The notes under the pieces are model-generated. The model was not told where the DNA came from and ran no database searches. It worked only from the letters and a program-made list of their open reading frames with translations. From Palsa-965 sp044448685 (lineage in GTDB: Bacteria > Bacteroidota > Bacteroidia > Palsa-965), in the NCBI GenBank assembly GCA_044448685.1, contig JBIOHC010000017.1, positions 9,612 through 73,611 on the forward strand: a DNA stretch of 64,000 bases, in the 5' to 3' direction. The translations under genes were made by a program, and so were the position numbers. Below are positions 1 through 8,285 of the stretch, piece after piece (the first letter of the stretch is position 1; the number at the start of each line of letters is the position of its first letter).

Positions 1-1002
1 AGGCTGGTGGATACGAATTATGCAAGCGGAACCTTTCTGCTTATGGAATCATCGGCGGTTGACTGGAAAGTTTCATACCGCTCCTATACGGCATCACAGC
101 TCACGTCTTATACACCGCGCTGGTATGTCAATGTAGATACAGCAGCGCCTGTTTGTCACCATTTTTATGCCACCCTTCCTTATACCAACTCCTTTGAAAC
201 CATCTGGGGTATGGACAGCTGTAACAATGGCGCACAGCGCAGCCCGGACCATTTCTGGAAAAGCAATATAGGAGGTACCACACCGGCAGGAAATGACTTC
301 TGGCACCGGAATGATTATACGGGCACTGACTGGACTTCTCCTTCCAATGGAGCCTACTCTCCTGCTGCTTCCAACGGAAGTTTCAGCGCCCGTTTCCATA
401 ATGATCCTTCTCCTGCAGGATCAACAGGTCAGATGGATCTCTATCTCGATCTGTCCAATGCGGGTGCCAAGACCATTAAATTCGATTATTTACATAACGA
501 GGCTTCTCCTTCGCCATTTGCATTCAATGTGCTGCTTTCAACTGACGGAGGCCTCACCTTCCCGAACACCTTGCTAACTATCACAAGTGCCCAGGTAGCC
601 ACCTGGACTACCCAGACAGTCACCACAAGCCTTGCTTCAGCAACTTGCGTACTGCGTTTTACGGTTACTGACAAGGGAAGTATGGATGTGGGTGTAGATA
701 ATCTGAATGTGAGTATGGCTACTGTAACGGGAATCGCTGCTCAGAATTCAGTGGAAAGCTTTAATCTGTTCCCGAACCCGAATGATGGTAACACACTGAA
801 TGGTACTGTCCCTGAATCGGATCAACATACAATGAATGTGAGAATCTATAATATGGTGGGGAGCGAAGTGATAGCCCGTCAGGTCCCTGTTGACGGAACA
901 AATTTCTCTGTACAACTGAACAAGGAATTATCTGCCGGAATTTATTTGTTTGTCGGGAATTGCGGAGAGAAGCAGTTCAGAAGGAAAATCATTATCAGAT
1001 AA
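1..1002 (+). CDS. T9SS-sorted secreted protein, C-terminal part (5' end outside window)
   Basis: The reading frame is open from the first base, so the annotated GTG at position 7 is not a real start and the N-terminus lies outside the window. The visible 330 residues hold a beta-rich domain of jelly-roll/MAM-like appearance (a stretch with NSFE followed by FWHRNDYTGTDW and later FDYLHNEA), then a linker and a typical type A T9SS sorting tail beginning FNLFPNPNDG and ending with GIYLFVG and a short basic end, KIIIR. T9SS substrates cross the outer membrane through the Spr/Gld machinery and lose this tail. The last codons lie inside the long inverted repeat shared with metG. The substrate or ligand cannot be told. 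Confidence 0.85.
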   Translation, partial: RLVDTNYASGTFLLMESSAVDWKVSYRSYTASQLTSYTPRWYVNVDTAAPVCHHFYATLPYTNSFETIWGMDSCNNGAQRSPDHFWKSNIGGTTPAGNDFWHRNDYTGTDWTSPSNGAYSPAASNGSFSARFHNDPSPAGSTGQMDLYLDLSNAGAKTIKFDYLHNEASPSPFAFNVLLSTDGGLTFPNTLLTITSAQVATWTTQTVTTSLASATCVLRFTVTDKGSMDVGVDNLNVSMATVTGIAAQNSVESFNLFPNPNDGNTLNGTVPESDQHTMNVRIYNMVGSEVIARQVPVDGTNFSVQLNKELSAGIYLFVGNCGEKQFRRKIIIR

Positions 1003-1045
1003 ATTTGTCCGACCCCTTTGGGGTCGCACAAATTTATCTGATAAT
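991..1045. terminator. Long inverted repeat between two convergent genes, probable bidirectional terminator
   Basis: Arms of 26 bases at 991-1016 and 1020-1045 are complementary with one mismatch (position 1009 against 1027) and a TTT loop. The arms contain the stop codons of both the T9SS protein gene (1000-1002) and metG (1034-1036), so both proteins end in IIR. The core GACCCC-TTT-GGGGTC is GC-rich, but no long T run follows on either side. A terminator role is inferred from position and symmetry. Confidence 0.7.
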
Positions 1046-3103
1046 CCCCCCATTTTCCATTGCTTTGAAAGGGCTTACAAATGAAAGGCTGCCGTCTGAA
1101 TTTTCAGCCATCAGAATCATGCCTTGTGATTCTATGCCCTTTATTTTACGCGGAGCAAGATTAACAAGGATACTTACCTGCTGCCCGATGATCTCTTCTG
1201 GTTTGTAATATCCGGCAATACCTGAAACCACCGTGCGCTGGTCTATACCAGTATCGATTTTCAGTTTCAGCAGCTTATCTGTTTTCGGCACTTTTTCGGC
1301 TTCCAGGATTGTTCCAATCCGTATATCCATTTTGGAAAAATCATCAAAACTTGTTTCCGGTTTGGCAGGGGTTATTACCCTGGTAGCAGCATCATTAATC
1401 GCTTTGCTGTCTTTCAGCTTTTGCACCTCAGCTTCCATGGCAGGGTCTTCGATTTTTTCAAAAAGAAGTTCAGGGGTATTAAGTTTATGGCCGGGGGCAA
1501 GGAGTTCGGATTTGCCGGCATGAGCCCAGCTGAACCCGCCAAGGTTAAGCATGGTCCTGAGTTTTTGTGATGTAAATGGGAGGAATGGTTCCATGAGTAT
1601 AGCCAGATTGGCGGTGATCTGCAGGGAAATTTTCATGATGGCACGAACACGGGTAGGATCTGTTGCTGCCAGCTTCCAGGGCTCGTTTTCGGCCAGGTAT
1701 TTATTTCCGGCACGGGCCAGGTTCATCAGCTCGCTCAATGCTTCCCGGAAACGGAAGGCATCCATGGATTCGGCTATACGAGCCGGGAAACGTGAGATTT
1801 CCTCGAGCAGGAGGATATCCGTTTTGTTGTATTCATCAGCCTGTGGAACCTTGCCATCGTAATATTTATGAGTAAGAACCAGGGTCCGGTTTACAAAATT
1901 ACCAAGTATGGCTACCAGCTCGTTGTTGTTACGGGCCTGAAAATCCTTCCAGGTAAAGTCATTGTCTTTTGTTTCCGGTGCGTTGGCACAAAGGGCATAA
2001 CGCAGCACATCCTGTTTGCCTTTAAAAGAAACCAGGTATTCATGCAGCCATACAGCCCAGTTACGGGAAGTGGAAATTTTTTCCCCTTCCAGGTTCAGGA
2101 ATTCATTTGCCGGAACATTATCGGCCAGTATATAATCACCATGAGCCATGAGCATGGCCGGGAAAATGATACAATGAAACACAATATTGTCCTTGCCAAT
2201 AAAATGAATCAGACGTGTATCCTTGTCTTTCCAGTATGTTTCCCACTTGCCCGCCGTAGCTTTAGCGAAGGCGGGGTCTTTTGACTTCTGAAGAAAATAA
2301 TCCTTGGTAGCTGAAATATATCCTATCGGAGCATCAAACCATACATAAAGAACTTTTCCTTCACTGCCTTCCACCGGAACTTTTACACCCCAGTCCAGAT
2401 CACGGGTCATGGCACGGGGTTGCAAACCCTGATTAAGCCAGCTTTTACATTGTCCGTAAACGTTTACTTTCCAGTCCTTATGTGATTCGATATAATCATT
2501 AATCTGATCCTGCATTTTATCAAGAGGCAGGAACCAGTTCTTCGTTTTATGCATCACCGGCTTTTCACCCGAAAGGGTTGACCTTGGATTGATAAGATCG
2601 GTTGCATTGAGTGTTGATCCGCATTTTTCGCATTGATCCCCATAGGCATTTTCATTGCCGCATTTAGGACAGGTGCCTGTTATATATCTGTCGGCCAGGA
2701 ACTGGTTAGCCTTCACATCAAAGTATTGCTCCGTTATTTCTTCGGTAAAAACTCCTTTGTCATAAAGATTCCGGAAAAACCCCGATGCCGTTTCATGGTG
2801 TACCGGTTTGGATGTACGGGAATAGATATCGAACGAAATACCAAACTCCTCAAAGGAGTCCCCCATCATTTTATGGTATTTATCTACCACCTGCTGGGGG
2901 CTTATGCCTTCCTTTTTGGCTTTGATGGTGATAGGAACACCATGCTCATCCGATCCGCAAATAAAGAGCACATCTTCCCCTTTGTTTCTCAGATACCGTA
3001 CATAAATATCAGCCGGCAGATAACAGCCAGCCAGATGACCTATATGAACAGGACCGTTGGCATAAGGCAGAGCCGCAGTAATAAGGTGTCTTTTCGGGTT
3101 CAC
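1034..3103 (-). CDS. metG: Methionine--tRNA ligase
   Basis: Class I aminoacyl-tRNA synthetase that charges tRNA-Met. The HIGH signature is HIGH at residues 20-23 and the KMSKS loop is present as KISTS at 342-346. The zinc knuckle CPKCGNENAYGDQCEKCG lies in the connective domain. A C-terminal EMAP/Trbp111-like tRNA-binding domain starts near FDDFSKMDIRIG. At 689 residues the length is normal for the two-domain form. Residues 276-286 (DPAFAKATAGK) look like an in-frame insertion encoded by a REP-like hairpin, see that entry. A -7 box lies about 30 bases before the start. The gene is monocistronic and converges on the T9SS gene. Confidence 0.97.
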   Translation of the reverse strand: MNPKRHLITAALPYANGPVHIGHLAGCYLPADIYVRYLRNKGEDVLFICGSDEHGVPITIKAKKEGISPQQVVDKYHKMMGDSFEEFGISFDIYSRTSKPVHHETASGFFRNLYDKGVFTEEITEQYFDVKANQFLADRYITGTCPKCGNENAYGDQCEKCGSTLNATDLINPRSTLSGEKPVMHKTKNWFLPLDKMQDQINDYIESHKDWKVNVYGQCKSWLNQGLQPRAMTRDLDWGVKVPVEGSEGKVLYVWFDAPIGYISATKDYFLQKSKDPAFAKATAGKWETYWKDKDTRLIHFIGKDNIVFHCIIFPAMLMAHGDYILADNVPANEFLNLEGEKISTSRNWAVWLHEYLVSFKGKQDVLRYALCANAPETKDNDFTWKDFQARNNNELVAILGNFVNRTLVLTHKYYDGKVPQADEYNKTDILLLEEISRFPARIAESMDAFRFREALSELMNLARAGNKYLAENEPWKLAATDPTRVRAIMKISLQITANLAILMEPFLPFTSQKLRTMLNLGGFSWAHAGKSELLAPGHKLNTPELLFEKIEDPAMEAEVQKLKDSKAINDAATRVITPAKPETSFDDFSKMDIRIGTILEAEKVPKTDKLLKLKIDTGIDQRTVVSGIAGYYKPEEIIGQQVSILVNLAPRKIKGIESQGMILMAENSDGSLSFVSPFKAMENGGIIR
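2250..2276. repeat. REP-like imperfect palindrome inside metG
   Basis: The stretch CCCGCCGTAGC-TTTA-GCGAAGGCGGG is an imperfect hairpin with 11-base arms and two mismatches. Read on the minus strand in the metG frame it gives DPAFAKATAG, a peptide I know as a recurrent insertion in proteins of Bacteroidota and some other bacteria. It sits between the ATKDYFL and WETYWKD segments of MetG, which are normally separated by only a few residues. Length and frame (a multiple of three) keep the protein intact. Confidence 0.7.
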
Positions 3104-3133
3104 AAAGCAGTTTTATCGATAGGTTCAGGAGGG

Positions 3134-3141
3134 CAAAGATA
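3134..3141 (-). promoter_or_regulatory. -7 promoter box of metG
   Basis: The minus strand reads TATCTTTG, an exact match to the Bacteroidota TAnnTTTG -7 consensus, about 30 bases upstream of the metG ATG. No convincing -33 TTTG was found at the usual spacing. Confidence 0.5.
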
Positions 3142-3225
3142 ATAAAACGGAATCCATCCGTACATTTTCAAGTCCTGATTAAATTTGCTTATTTAGCAGA
3201 ACAGTTAGCTGTGTGATTTACGAAT

Positions 3226-4683
3226 ATGGTTATCAAAGTCGTCAAATTCCTGGGTCTGACTTTCCTCGTGCTGACAGCGATATTGCTGATCAGGACTATG
3301 CTTTTCCCTTCCCTGCAGCCAAATATTGCGCCCATTCCGCGTATAGCTGTCGGTGATGAAGGAGTTGAGCACCTGTGCGAGGCCGTGCGGTTCCGCACTG
3401 TTTCCTTCGATGATCCTTCTCTTGTTGACACTGTTTCGTTTATTCACCTGACCGACTATCTTCTGAAGTCCTATCCTCTTGCAACGGCAACCCTTCATCC
3501 TGAAAGGATCAATACCACCAACCTGTTTTATTGCTGGAAGGGCTCCGATGGGGCACTTAAACCCATCCTTCTGATTGGACATATGGATGTGGTACCGGCA
3601 CCGGATGAGGAGAAATGGGAGCGCCCGCCCTTTAGCGGTTTACAAGTTCAGGGTTATATATGGGGACGGGGTACGATGGATGATAAGGTTAATGTAATCA
3701 GCATTCTGGAAGCTGTGGAAACATTGCTTAAAGAAGGGTACAAACCAAGGCGAACTGTATATCTTGCCTTTGGAAGAGATGAAGAAGTAGGAGGGCAGAA
3801 AGGGGCCTGCAGGATTGTGGAGTGGATGAAAGACAAGCATATCCGTGCCGGTTTTTTGCTGGATGAAGGCATGATGATAGCCCGTGGTTTGGTTCCGGGA
3901 ATAGCCAAGGATGTTGCTTTGATAGGGATTGCTGAGAAAGGGTATCTGAGTTTGGAACTTGATGTGGATGCGGAAGCCGGTCATTCCTCCCTCCCCCCCC
4001 GTGAAACTGCAATAGGGATTCTGGCAACAGCTGTGTCAAAGCTGGAAAACAACCCTATGCCTGCTCATTTCTGTGAACCGGTGAATGAATTTCTGGAGCA
4101 TGTTGGCCCCGAAATGCCATTTTTGAGCAGGATGGCTTTTGCAAACCGATGGCTGTTCAGGCCGGTGATCATGAGTAAATATGAAAGCACCCCGGCAGGG
4201 CGTTCTGTAGTGCGCACCAGCACTGCAACTACTGAGTTCAGAAGTGGTGTAAAAGAAAATATTATTCCCGGCCATGCCAGTGCTGTGGTTAATTTCCGCA
4301 TACTTCCGGGAGAAACATCGGAGCTTGTCATTCAACATGTCAGGGATGTGGTTCATGACGACAGGGTTAAACTTAAAAAACTCGGGCATGGTAATAATGA
4401 ACCTACTGCTGTTTCAGATTATCGCTCAGAAGGCTATTCCTGTATTCGCCAAACGATTGCACAGACCTTTCCGGGTGTACTCATTTCCCCTTCCCTGGTT
4501 GTAGCGGCGACAGATGCCCGGCATTATGCTCCGGTAGCAGATAACCTGTACAGGTTTATTCCTATCATTGTAAAACCGGAGGATCTGAACAGGATTCATG
4601 GGTTGAATGAAAGGATTGCGGAGGAAGATTTCAGGAATTGCATACGGTTTTTTCACCAGCTGATCCTCAATGCCAACCAATAA
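3226..4683 (+). CDS. M20 family metallopeptidase, membrane-anchored
   Basis: Zinc-dependent exo- or dipeptidase of the M20/M25/M40 family, closest in layout to yeast CPS1 and mammalian PM20D1. One N-terminal hydrophobic segment (about residues 5-25) should anchor it or act as a signal. Metal-ligand motifs are clear: GHMDVVPA with His119 and Asp121, GRGTMDDK, and the catalytic/ligand pair in DEEVGG at 185-190. The central dimerisation domain follows, with HSSLPPRETA in it. The 485-residue length fits the CPS1 group. It is followed after 15 bases by an LD-carboxypeptidase gene, so the two may be cotranscribed and act on peptides at the cell envelope. The true substrate is not visible. Confidence 0.9.
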   Translation: MVIKVVKFLGLTFLVLTAILLIRTMLFPSLQPNIAPIPRIAVGDEGVEHLCEAVRFRTVSFDDPSLVDTVSFIHLTDYLLKSYPLATATLHPERINTTNLFYCWKGSDGALKPILLIGHMDVVPAPDEEKWERPPFSGLQVQGYIWGRGTMDDKVNVISILEAVETLLKEGYKPRRTVYLAFGRDEEVGGQKGACRIVEWMKDKHIRAGFLLDEGMMIARGLVPGIAKDVALIGIAEKGYLSLELDVDAEAGHSSLPPRETAIGILATAVSKLENNPMPAHFCEPVNEFLEHVGPEMPFLSRMAFANRWLFRPVIMSKYESTPAGRSVVRTSTATTEFRSGVKENIIPGHASAVVNFRILPGETSELVIQHVRDVVHDDRVKLKKLGHGNNEPTAVSDYRSEGYSCIRQTIAQTFPGVLISPSLVVAATDARHYAPVADNLYRFIPIIVKPEDLNRIHGLNERIAEEDFRNCIRFFHQLILNANQ

Positions 4684-4698
4684 CAGATTCGAACAATC

Positions 4699-5589
4699 GT
4701 GCAAACACCACCCTATCTTAAACAAGGCGATACACTGGGGATCATTGCTCCGGCCCGGAAAATTTCAAGAGAGGAACTTGCTCCTGCAATGGATACATTC
4801 AGAAGCTGGGGCTTGAAAGTAAAAACGGGGGCCAACCTTTTCGGATCCTGTAATCAGTACTCAGGAACGGATGAGCAGAGGCTTTCCGATTTACAGGATA
4901 TGCTGGATGATCCTTCCGTGAATGCCATCATCAGTGCCAGGGGGGGGTACGGCACTTTAAGGATAGCCGACCGTATAGATTTTTCAAGGTTTCATAAATC
5001 ACCCAAATGGATTGTCGGGTACAGCGATATTACGGTGTTGCATTCCCTTATTCATGCGGAGGGTTTCGAAAGCCTTCATGCTACAATGCCGGTAAGCTTC
5101 ACAAAGGATAAAGAATCTGTTGAAAGTTTAAGAAAAGCATTGTTCGGAGAAGCACAACGTTATGCGATGAACCCTCATGAATTGAATAAACCAGGAAGAG
5201 CCTCAGCCCCCCTTATCGGAGGAAATCTTTCTCTTATTTATTCAATGGCCGGAGGGAAGGATGATCTTGATACGAAGGGAAAAATTCTTTTTCTGGAAGA
5301 TCTGGATGAATACCTGTATCATGTAGACCGGATGATGATGAACTTAAAACGGGCCGGAAAGCTGGATAAACTGGCCGGGCTTGTGGTAGGAGGGATGACG
5401 GATATGAAAGACAACAGCATTCCTTTTGGCAAGACAGCCGAAGAAATCATTTATGATGCGGTAAAGGAATACGATTACCCGGTTTGTTTCGGATTGCCGG
5501 CCGGGCATACGGCAAGGAATATGGCACTCTTCCTGGGCAGAATAGCCCAGCTGGCAGCAGGAGAAACGCCATCCCTGTCTTTTTTATAA
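4699..5589 (+). CDS. ldcA: LD-carboxypeptidase, S66 family
   Basis: Cytoplasmic muropeptide recycling enzyme that removes the terminal D-Ala from tetrapeptides. The catalytic triad of the family is visible: Ser109 in the GYSDIT elbow, Glu200 in FLEDLDEY and His270 in GLPAGHT. The ARGGYGT segment before the elbow is also typical. The start is GTG at 4699; it gives the expected beginning, PPYLKQGDTLGIIAPA, and no upstream ATG fits. It has 296 residues, normal for the family. The gene follows the M20 peptidase by 15 bases and is closed by a hairpin at 5594-5623. Confidence 0.93.
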   Translation: MQTPPYLKQGDTLGIIAPARKISREELAPAMDTFRSWGLKVKTGANLFGSCNQYSGTDEQRLSDLQDMLDDPSVNAIISARGGYGTLRIADRIDFSRFHKSPKWIVGYSDITVLHSLIHAEGFESLHATMPVSFTKDKESVESLRKALFGEAQRYAMNPHELNKPGRASAPLIGGNLSLIYSMAGGKDDLDTKGKILFLEDLDEYLYHVDRMMMNLKRAGKLDKLAGLVVGGMTDMKDNSIPFGKTAEEIIYDAVKEYDYPVCFGLPAGHTARNMALFLGRIAQLAAGETPSLSFL

Positions 5590-5593
5590 ACCA

Positions 5594-5623
5594 AACCCCG
5601 GTCTGCTTTAGCAAACCGGGGTT
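5594..5623. terminator. Hairpin between convergent ldcA and DUF4412 gene
   Basis: AACCCCGGT at 5594-5602 pairs with ACCGGGGTT at 5615-5623, and an inner TGC/GCA extends the stem across a one-base mismatch. It lies five bases after the ldcA stop and 20 bases before the end of the facing gene, so it could serve both strands. A strong T run is missing. Confidence 0.6.
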
Positions 5624-5643
5624 CTGTAGAATTCTAAAATAGC

Positions 5644-6276
5644 TTATTTAAACCGTTTGTAATCGGAAGGAATCTGGAACATGGAAGCCTCCACATTTTT
5701 CTTCTCAAGCTTGATAACTTCCAGTTTACCCACCTCTTTTCCGTTCATATCACTTTCAATGGAAAGCAGGGGCATCATACCCTTGGTGTCCTTAATAGCA
5801 CGGAAATAAACAGAGGCTTTATCTTTTCTGTTCCAAAGCAAAACAAAAGGCTGGAAGAAATTGTAATTGCCGGGAGCCAGCCAATAAGTTATCTGAGCTC
5901 CATCGGTTTTTGATTTAACAGTGTAACCCACACATTTATTACCGAAAATCATCTTTGTCTCCTTCAGCTTGATGACGGTGTCAATTTTGTTTGCAGGGGC
6001 AGCCTTGCTAACAACAACACTGTCATAAATCTTTCTGCTCAAATCGAGCAGTACTATTTTCTTGGTGCTGAGATCACAAACAAAGGATCCTTCCACTTTA
6101 TGAGTAGCCTTTCCGAGTTGGTCTAATTTTACGTTGTTACCCTTGATATAATACACATTAGTGGTTGTATCTTTAGAGGTAAATTGTTTGAATTCAATAA
6201 TACCTTCAAAGCCCTGGGCCGAAATAAAGGAAGCAAGACCAAGGATACATGTAAGACTGAGTAGGACTTTTTTCAT
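5644..6276 (-). CDS. DUF4412 domain secreted protein
   Basis: The protein starts with a clear signal peptide (MKKVLLSLTCILGLASFISA) and then matches the DUF4412 pattern: FEGIIEFK at the start of the mature part, a middle section with MIFGNKCVGYTVKSK and a tail ending in a short basic stretch. DUF4412 proteins are exported proteins of Bacteroidota with a beta fold; no activity is established. It has 210 residues, usual for the family. It stands alone between ldcA and yraN and is transcribed against both. Confidence 0.8.
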   Translation of the reverse strand: MKKVLLSLTCILGLASFISAQGFEGIIEFKQFTSKDTTTNVYYIKGNNVKLDQLGKATHKVEGSFVCDLSTKKIVLLDLSRKIYDSVVVSKAAPANKIDTVIKLKETKMIFGNKCVGYTVKSKTDGAQITYWLAPGNYNFFQPFVLLWNRKDKASVYFRAIKDTKGMMPLLSIESDMNGKEVGKLEVIKLEKKNVEASMFQIPSDYKRFK

Positions 6277-6357
6277 GGTGTTGTGGGGTTTTCTACTTTA
6301 AAGGATTTTACAATTTTGCACTAAAATAATAAATATTCCATACAATGCCTGACAACC

Positions 6358-6723
6358 ATGGCTGACCATAATGAACTCGGTAAAGAAGGAGAAGAAGTTG
6401 CGCTCCGCTACCTGCAAAGCAAAAGCTATGCCATCCTTGAAACAAACTGGAGGGGCAATGCCGGAGAGCTTGATATCATTGCCCGGCACCGGGATCAGAT
6501 AGCTTTTATAGAAGTTAAAACAAGGTCTGGAATCCCGTTTACAGATGCTGAACGATCTATAACCCGGCAAAAACAGAAAAAAATGGTCAAACTCGCTCAT
6601 TCCTATCTGCTCCGCAGTGGAATAACAGGCGAGGCCCGGTTTGATATTCTGATCATTCTGAAGAAAGGAGAGGGGGAGTATGATATTCGCCTGATAGAAG
6701 ATGCCTTTTACCCTTTGTTGTAA
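6358..6723 (+). CDS. yraN: YraN/UPF0102 family nuclease-fold protein
   Basis: Small protein with the Holliday-junction-resolvase-like fold of UPF0102. The family pattern is complete: GKEGEEVALRYLQSKSY near the start, GELDIIARHRDQIAFIEVKTRS with the putative metal-binding Glu, Asp and E-x-K residues, and a conserved RFDIL further on. It has 121 residues, normal for the family. The biochemical role is not settled. It precedes the pseudouridine synthase gene by 68 bases; a weak hairpin (6724-6729 with 6751-6756) and a -7 box in between suggest separate transcription. Confidence 0.9.
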   Translation: MADHNELGKEGEEVALRYLQSKSYAILETNWRGNAGELDIIARHRDQIAFIEVKTRSGIPFTDAERSITRQKQKKMVKLAHSYLLRSGITGEARFDILIILKKGEGEYDIRLIEDAFYPLL

Positions 6724-6764
6724 GGCCGGTAAAGGATTTATTAGCCTTCTACCGGCTATTTGGG

Positions 6765-6772
6765 TATCTTTG
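6765..6772 (+). promoter_or_regulatory. -7 promoter box of the rluB-like gene
   Basis: TATCTTTG matches TAnnTTTG exactly and lies 20 bases before the ATG at 6792. A clear -33 element is not seen; the region upstream instead holds the weak hairpin 6724-6756 at the end of yraN. Confidence 0.5.
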
Positions 6773-6791
6773 CAGAAAAACAGACCCAGTC

Positions 6792-8231
6792 ATGCCATCA
6801 CCTTCCCGAAAACCAGATTATTCAGGTAAAAAACGCTCTTCCGAACGCCGGGGAGATGATTCACGCAAGAAGAAAGGTGGATATGGAGATTCATCCGAAA
6901 AAAGAGCTTTTGGAGCTGATTCCGACAAAAGAAGGGAACCCAGAGGTGGAAAACCGGCGTATAAGAAGCCTTTTTTCAAAAAAGACAACCGTGAAGGTGG
7001 CGAAAAAAGATCATCCGAAGGTGAGCAGGGACATAAATTTGTTAAACCGGATTATAAAACAAAAAGAGAACCCAGAGGCGATAAGCCCCCCTATAAAAAA
7101 CCTTATTTCAAAAAAGATAGCCGGGATGAAGGAGGAGCGGATCGCAGAAAATCAGGAGAGGGAGAAGAAAGACCCCGGAAAACATTCGGTGATTCAACAG
7201 GCCGAAGATCTCCTGATGACAGGGTAAAAAGGGAACCAAGAGGCGATAAGTCTTTCCGTAAGCCATATTTTAAACGGGAAGAAGGTGTAGAAGGAGAACG
7301 TAAAGCCTTTGGCGAGTCGTTTGAAAAGAAAGCCGTTGCCAGGGAAGACAGGCCCCGCAGAGAGTCAAGAGGTGATAAGCCGGCCTTTAAAAAACCTTAC
7401 TTCAAGAAAGAAGGAAGGGATGATAAACGTTCCGAACGCAAACCTTACGAACCTAAACCATTCCGGGCCAAAAAAAGCTTCGCATCCCCATCTCCGGCGA
7501 GTGCTGACGGACTGATACGGCTGAATAAATACATTGCAAATGCCGGTGTTTGCTCCCGTCGCGAGGCAGATAAGCTGATTGAAACCGGCGTTATTTCTGT
7601 CAATGGAAAAATAGTTACAGAGCTTGGATTCAAGATTTCCGCAACGGATGTTATCAATTTCGGTGGTCAGACACTGAAGCAGGAAAAAATGGCCTATATA
7701 CTCCTTAATAAACCTAAAGACTATATCACAACACTGGAAGATCCGGAGGGCAGAAAGACAGTTTTGGAACTCATCCGTAATGCAGGAAAGGAAAGGGTAT
7801 ATCCTGTAGGACGCCTGGACAGGAATACTACCGGCTTGCTGCTACTTACCAATGATGGGGATCTGACAAAGAAACTGACGCATCCGCGTTATGGAGTCAG
7901 GAAAATATACCATGTAACCCTGGACAAATCTCTTACAAAGGCTGATATGCAGAAAATTGCCGATGGTATAGAGCTGGAAGATGGGGTTATCAAAGCTGAT
8001 GATATCAGCTATGTGGGAGACGGAAAAGAAAAGAGTGAAATTGGTATTCAACTGCACAGCGGAAGGAACCGAATTGTCAGAAGATTATTTGAACACCTCG
8101 GATATGATGTTGTAAAGCTGGACAGGGTATATTTTGCCGGGCTCACCAAAAAGGATCTCCCCAGGGGGAGGTGGAGGATTCTGACCCCGATGGAAATTTC
8201 CATGCTGAAAATGGTTCCTTCCGGAGAATAG
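6792..8231 (+). CDS. RluB/RsuA-type rRNA pseudouridine synthase with long basic N-terminal repeat region
   Basis: The enzyme part begins near residue 243 with an S4 RNA-binding domain (RLNKYIANAGVCSRREAD) and continues into the RsuA/RluB/E/F catalytic domain with Asp343 in GRLDRNTTGLLL. It should isomerise uridine in 23S or 16S rRNA. About 240 residues in front are of very biased composition, rich in Lys, Arg, Asp and Gly, built from five or so diverged copies of a unit with REPRGDKP and YKKPYFKKD. Such disordered basic extensions on RluB-like enzymes recur in Bacteroidota and may bind RNA. The ATG at 6792 is chosen because the repeat region is in frame and follows a promoter box. Overlapping open frames here are shadows of the biased sequence. 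Confidence 0.9.
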   Translation: MPSPSRKPDYSGKKRSSERRGDDSRKKKGGYGDSSEKRAFGADSDKRREPRGGKPAYKKPFFKKDNREGGEKRSSEGEQGHKFVKPDYKTKREPRGDKPPYKKPYFKKDSRDEGGADRRKSGEGEERPRKTFGDSTGRRSPDDRVKREPRGDKSFRKPYFKREEGVEGERKAFGESFEKKAVAREDRPRRESRGDKPAFKKPYFKKEGRDDKRSERKPYEPKPFRAKKSFASPSPASADGLIRLNKYIANAGVCSRREADKLIETGVISVNGKIVTELGFKISATDVINFGGQTLKQEKMAYILLNKPKDYITTLEDPEGRKTVLELIRNAGKERVYPVGRLDRNTTGLLLLTNDGDLTKKLTHPRYGVRKIYHVTLDKSLTKADMQKIADGIELEDGVIKADDISYVGDGKEKSEIGIQLHSGRNRIVRRLFEHLGYDVVKLDRVYFAGLTKKDLPRGRWRILTPMEISMLKMVPSGE

Positions 8232-8285
8232 AAAATCAATCACACATATAATATACTATTAAGAACCCCATTTCGTTAATAACTC

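Noticed and set aside
6760..7227. 155-residue Lys-rich protein overlapping the rluB-like gene
   Set aside because: It is the out-of-frame reading of the low-complexity basic extension; the S4/RluB frame is the real one.
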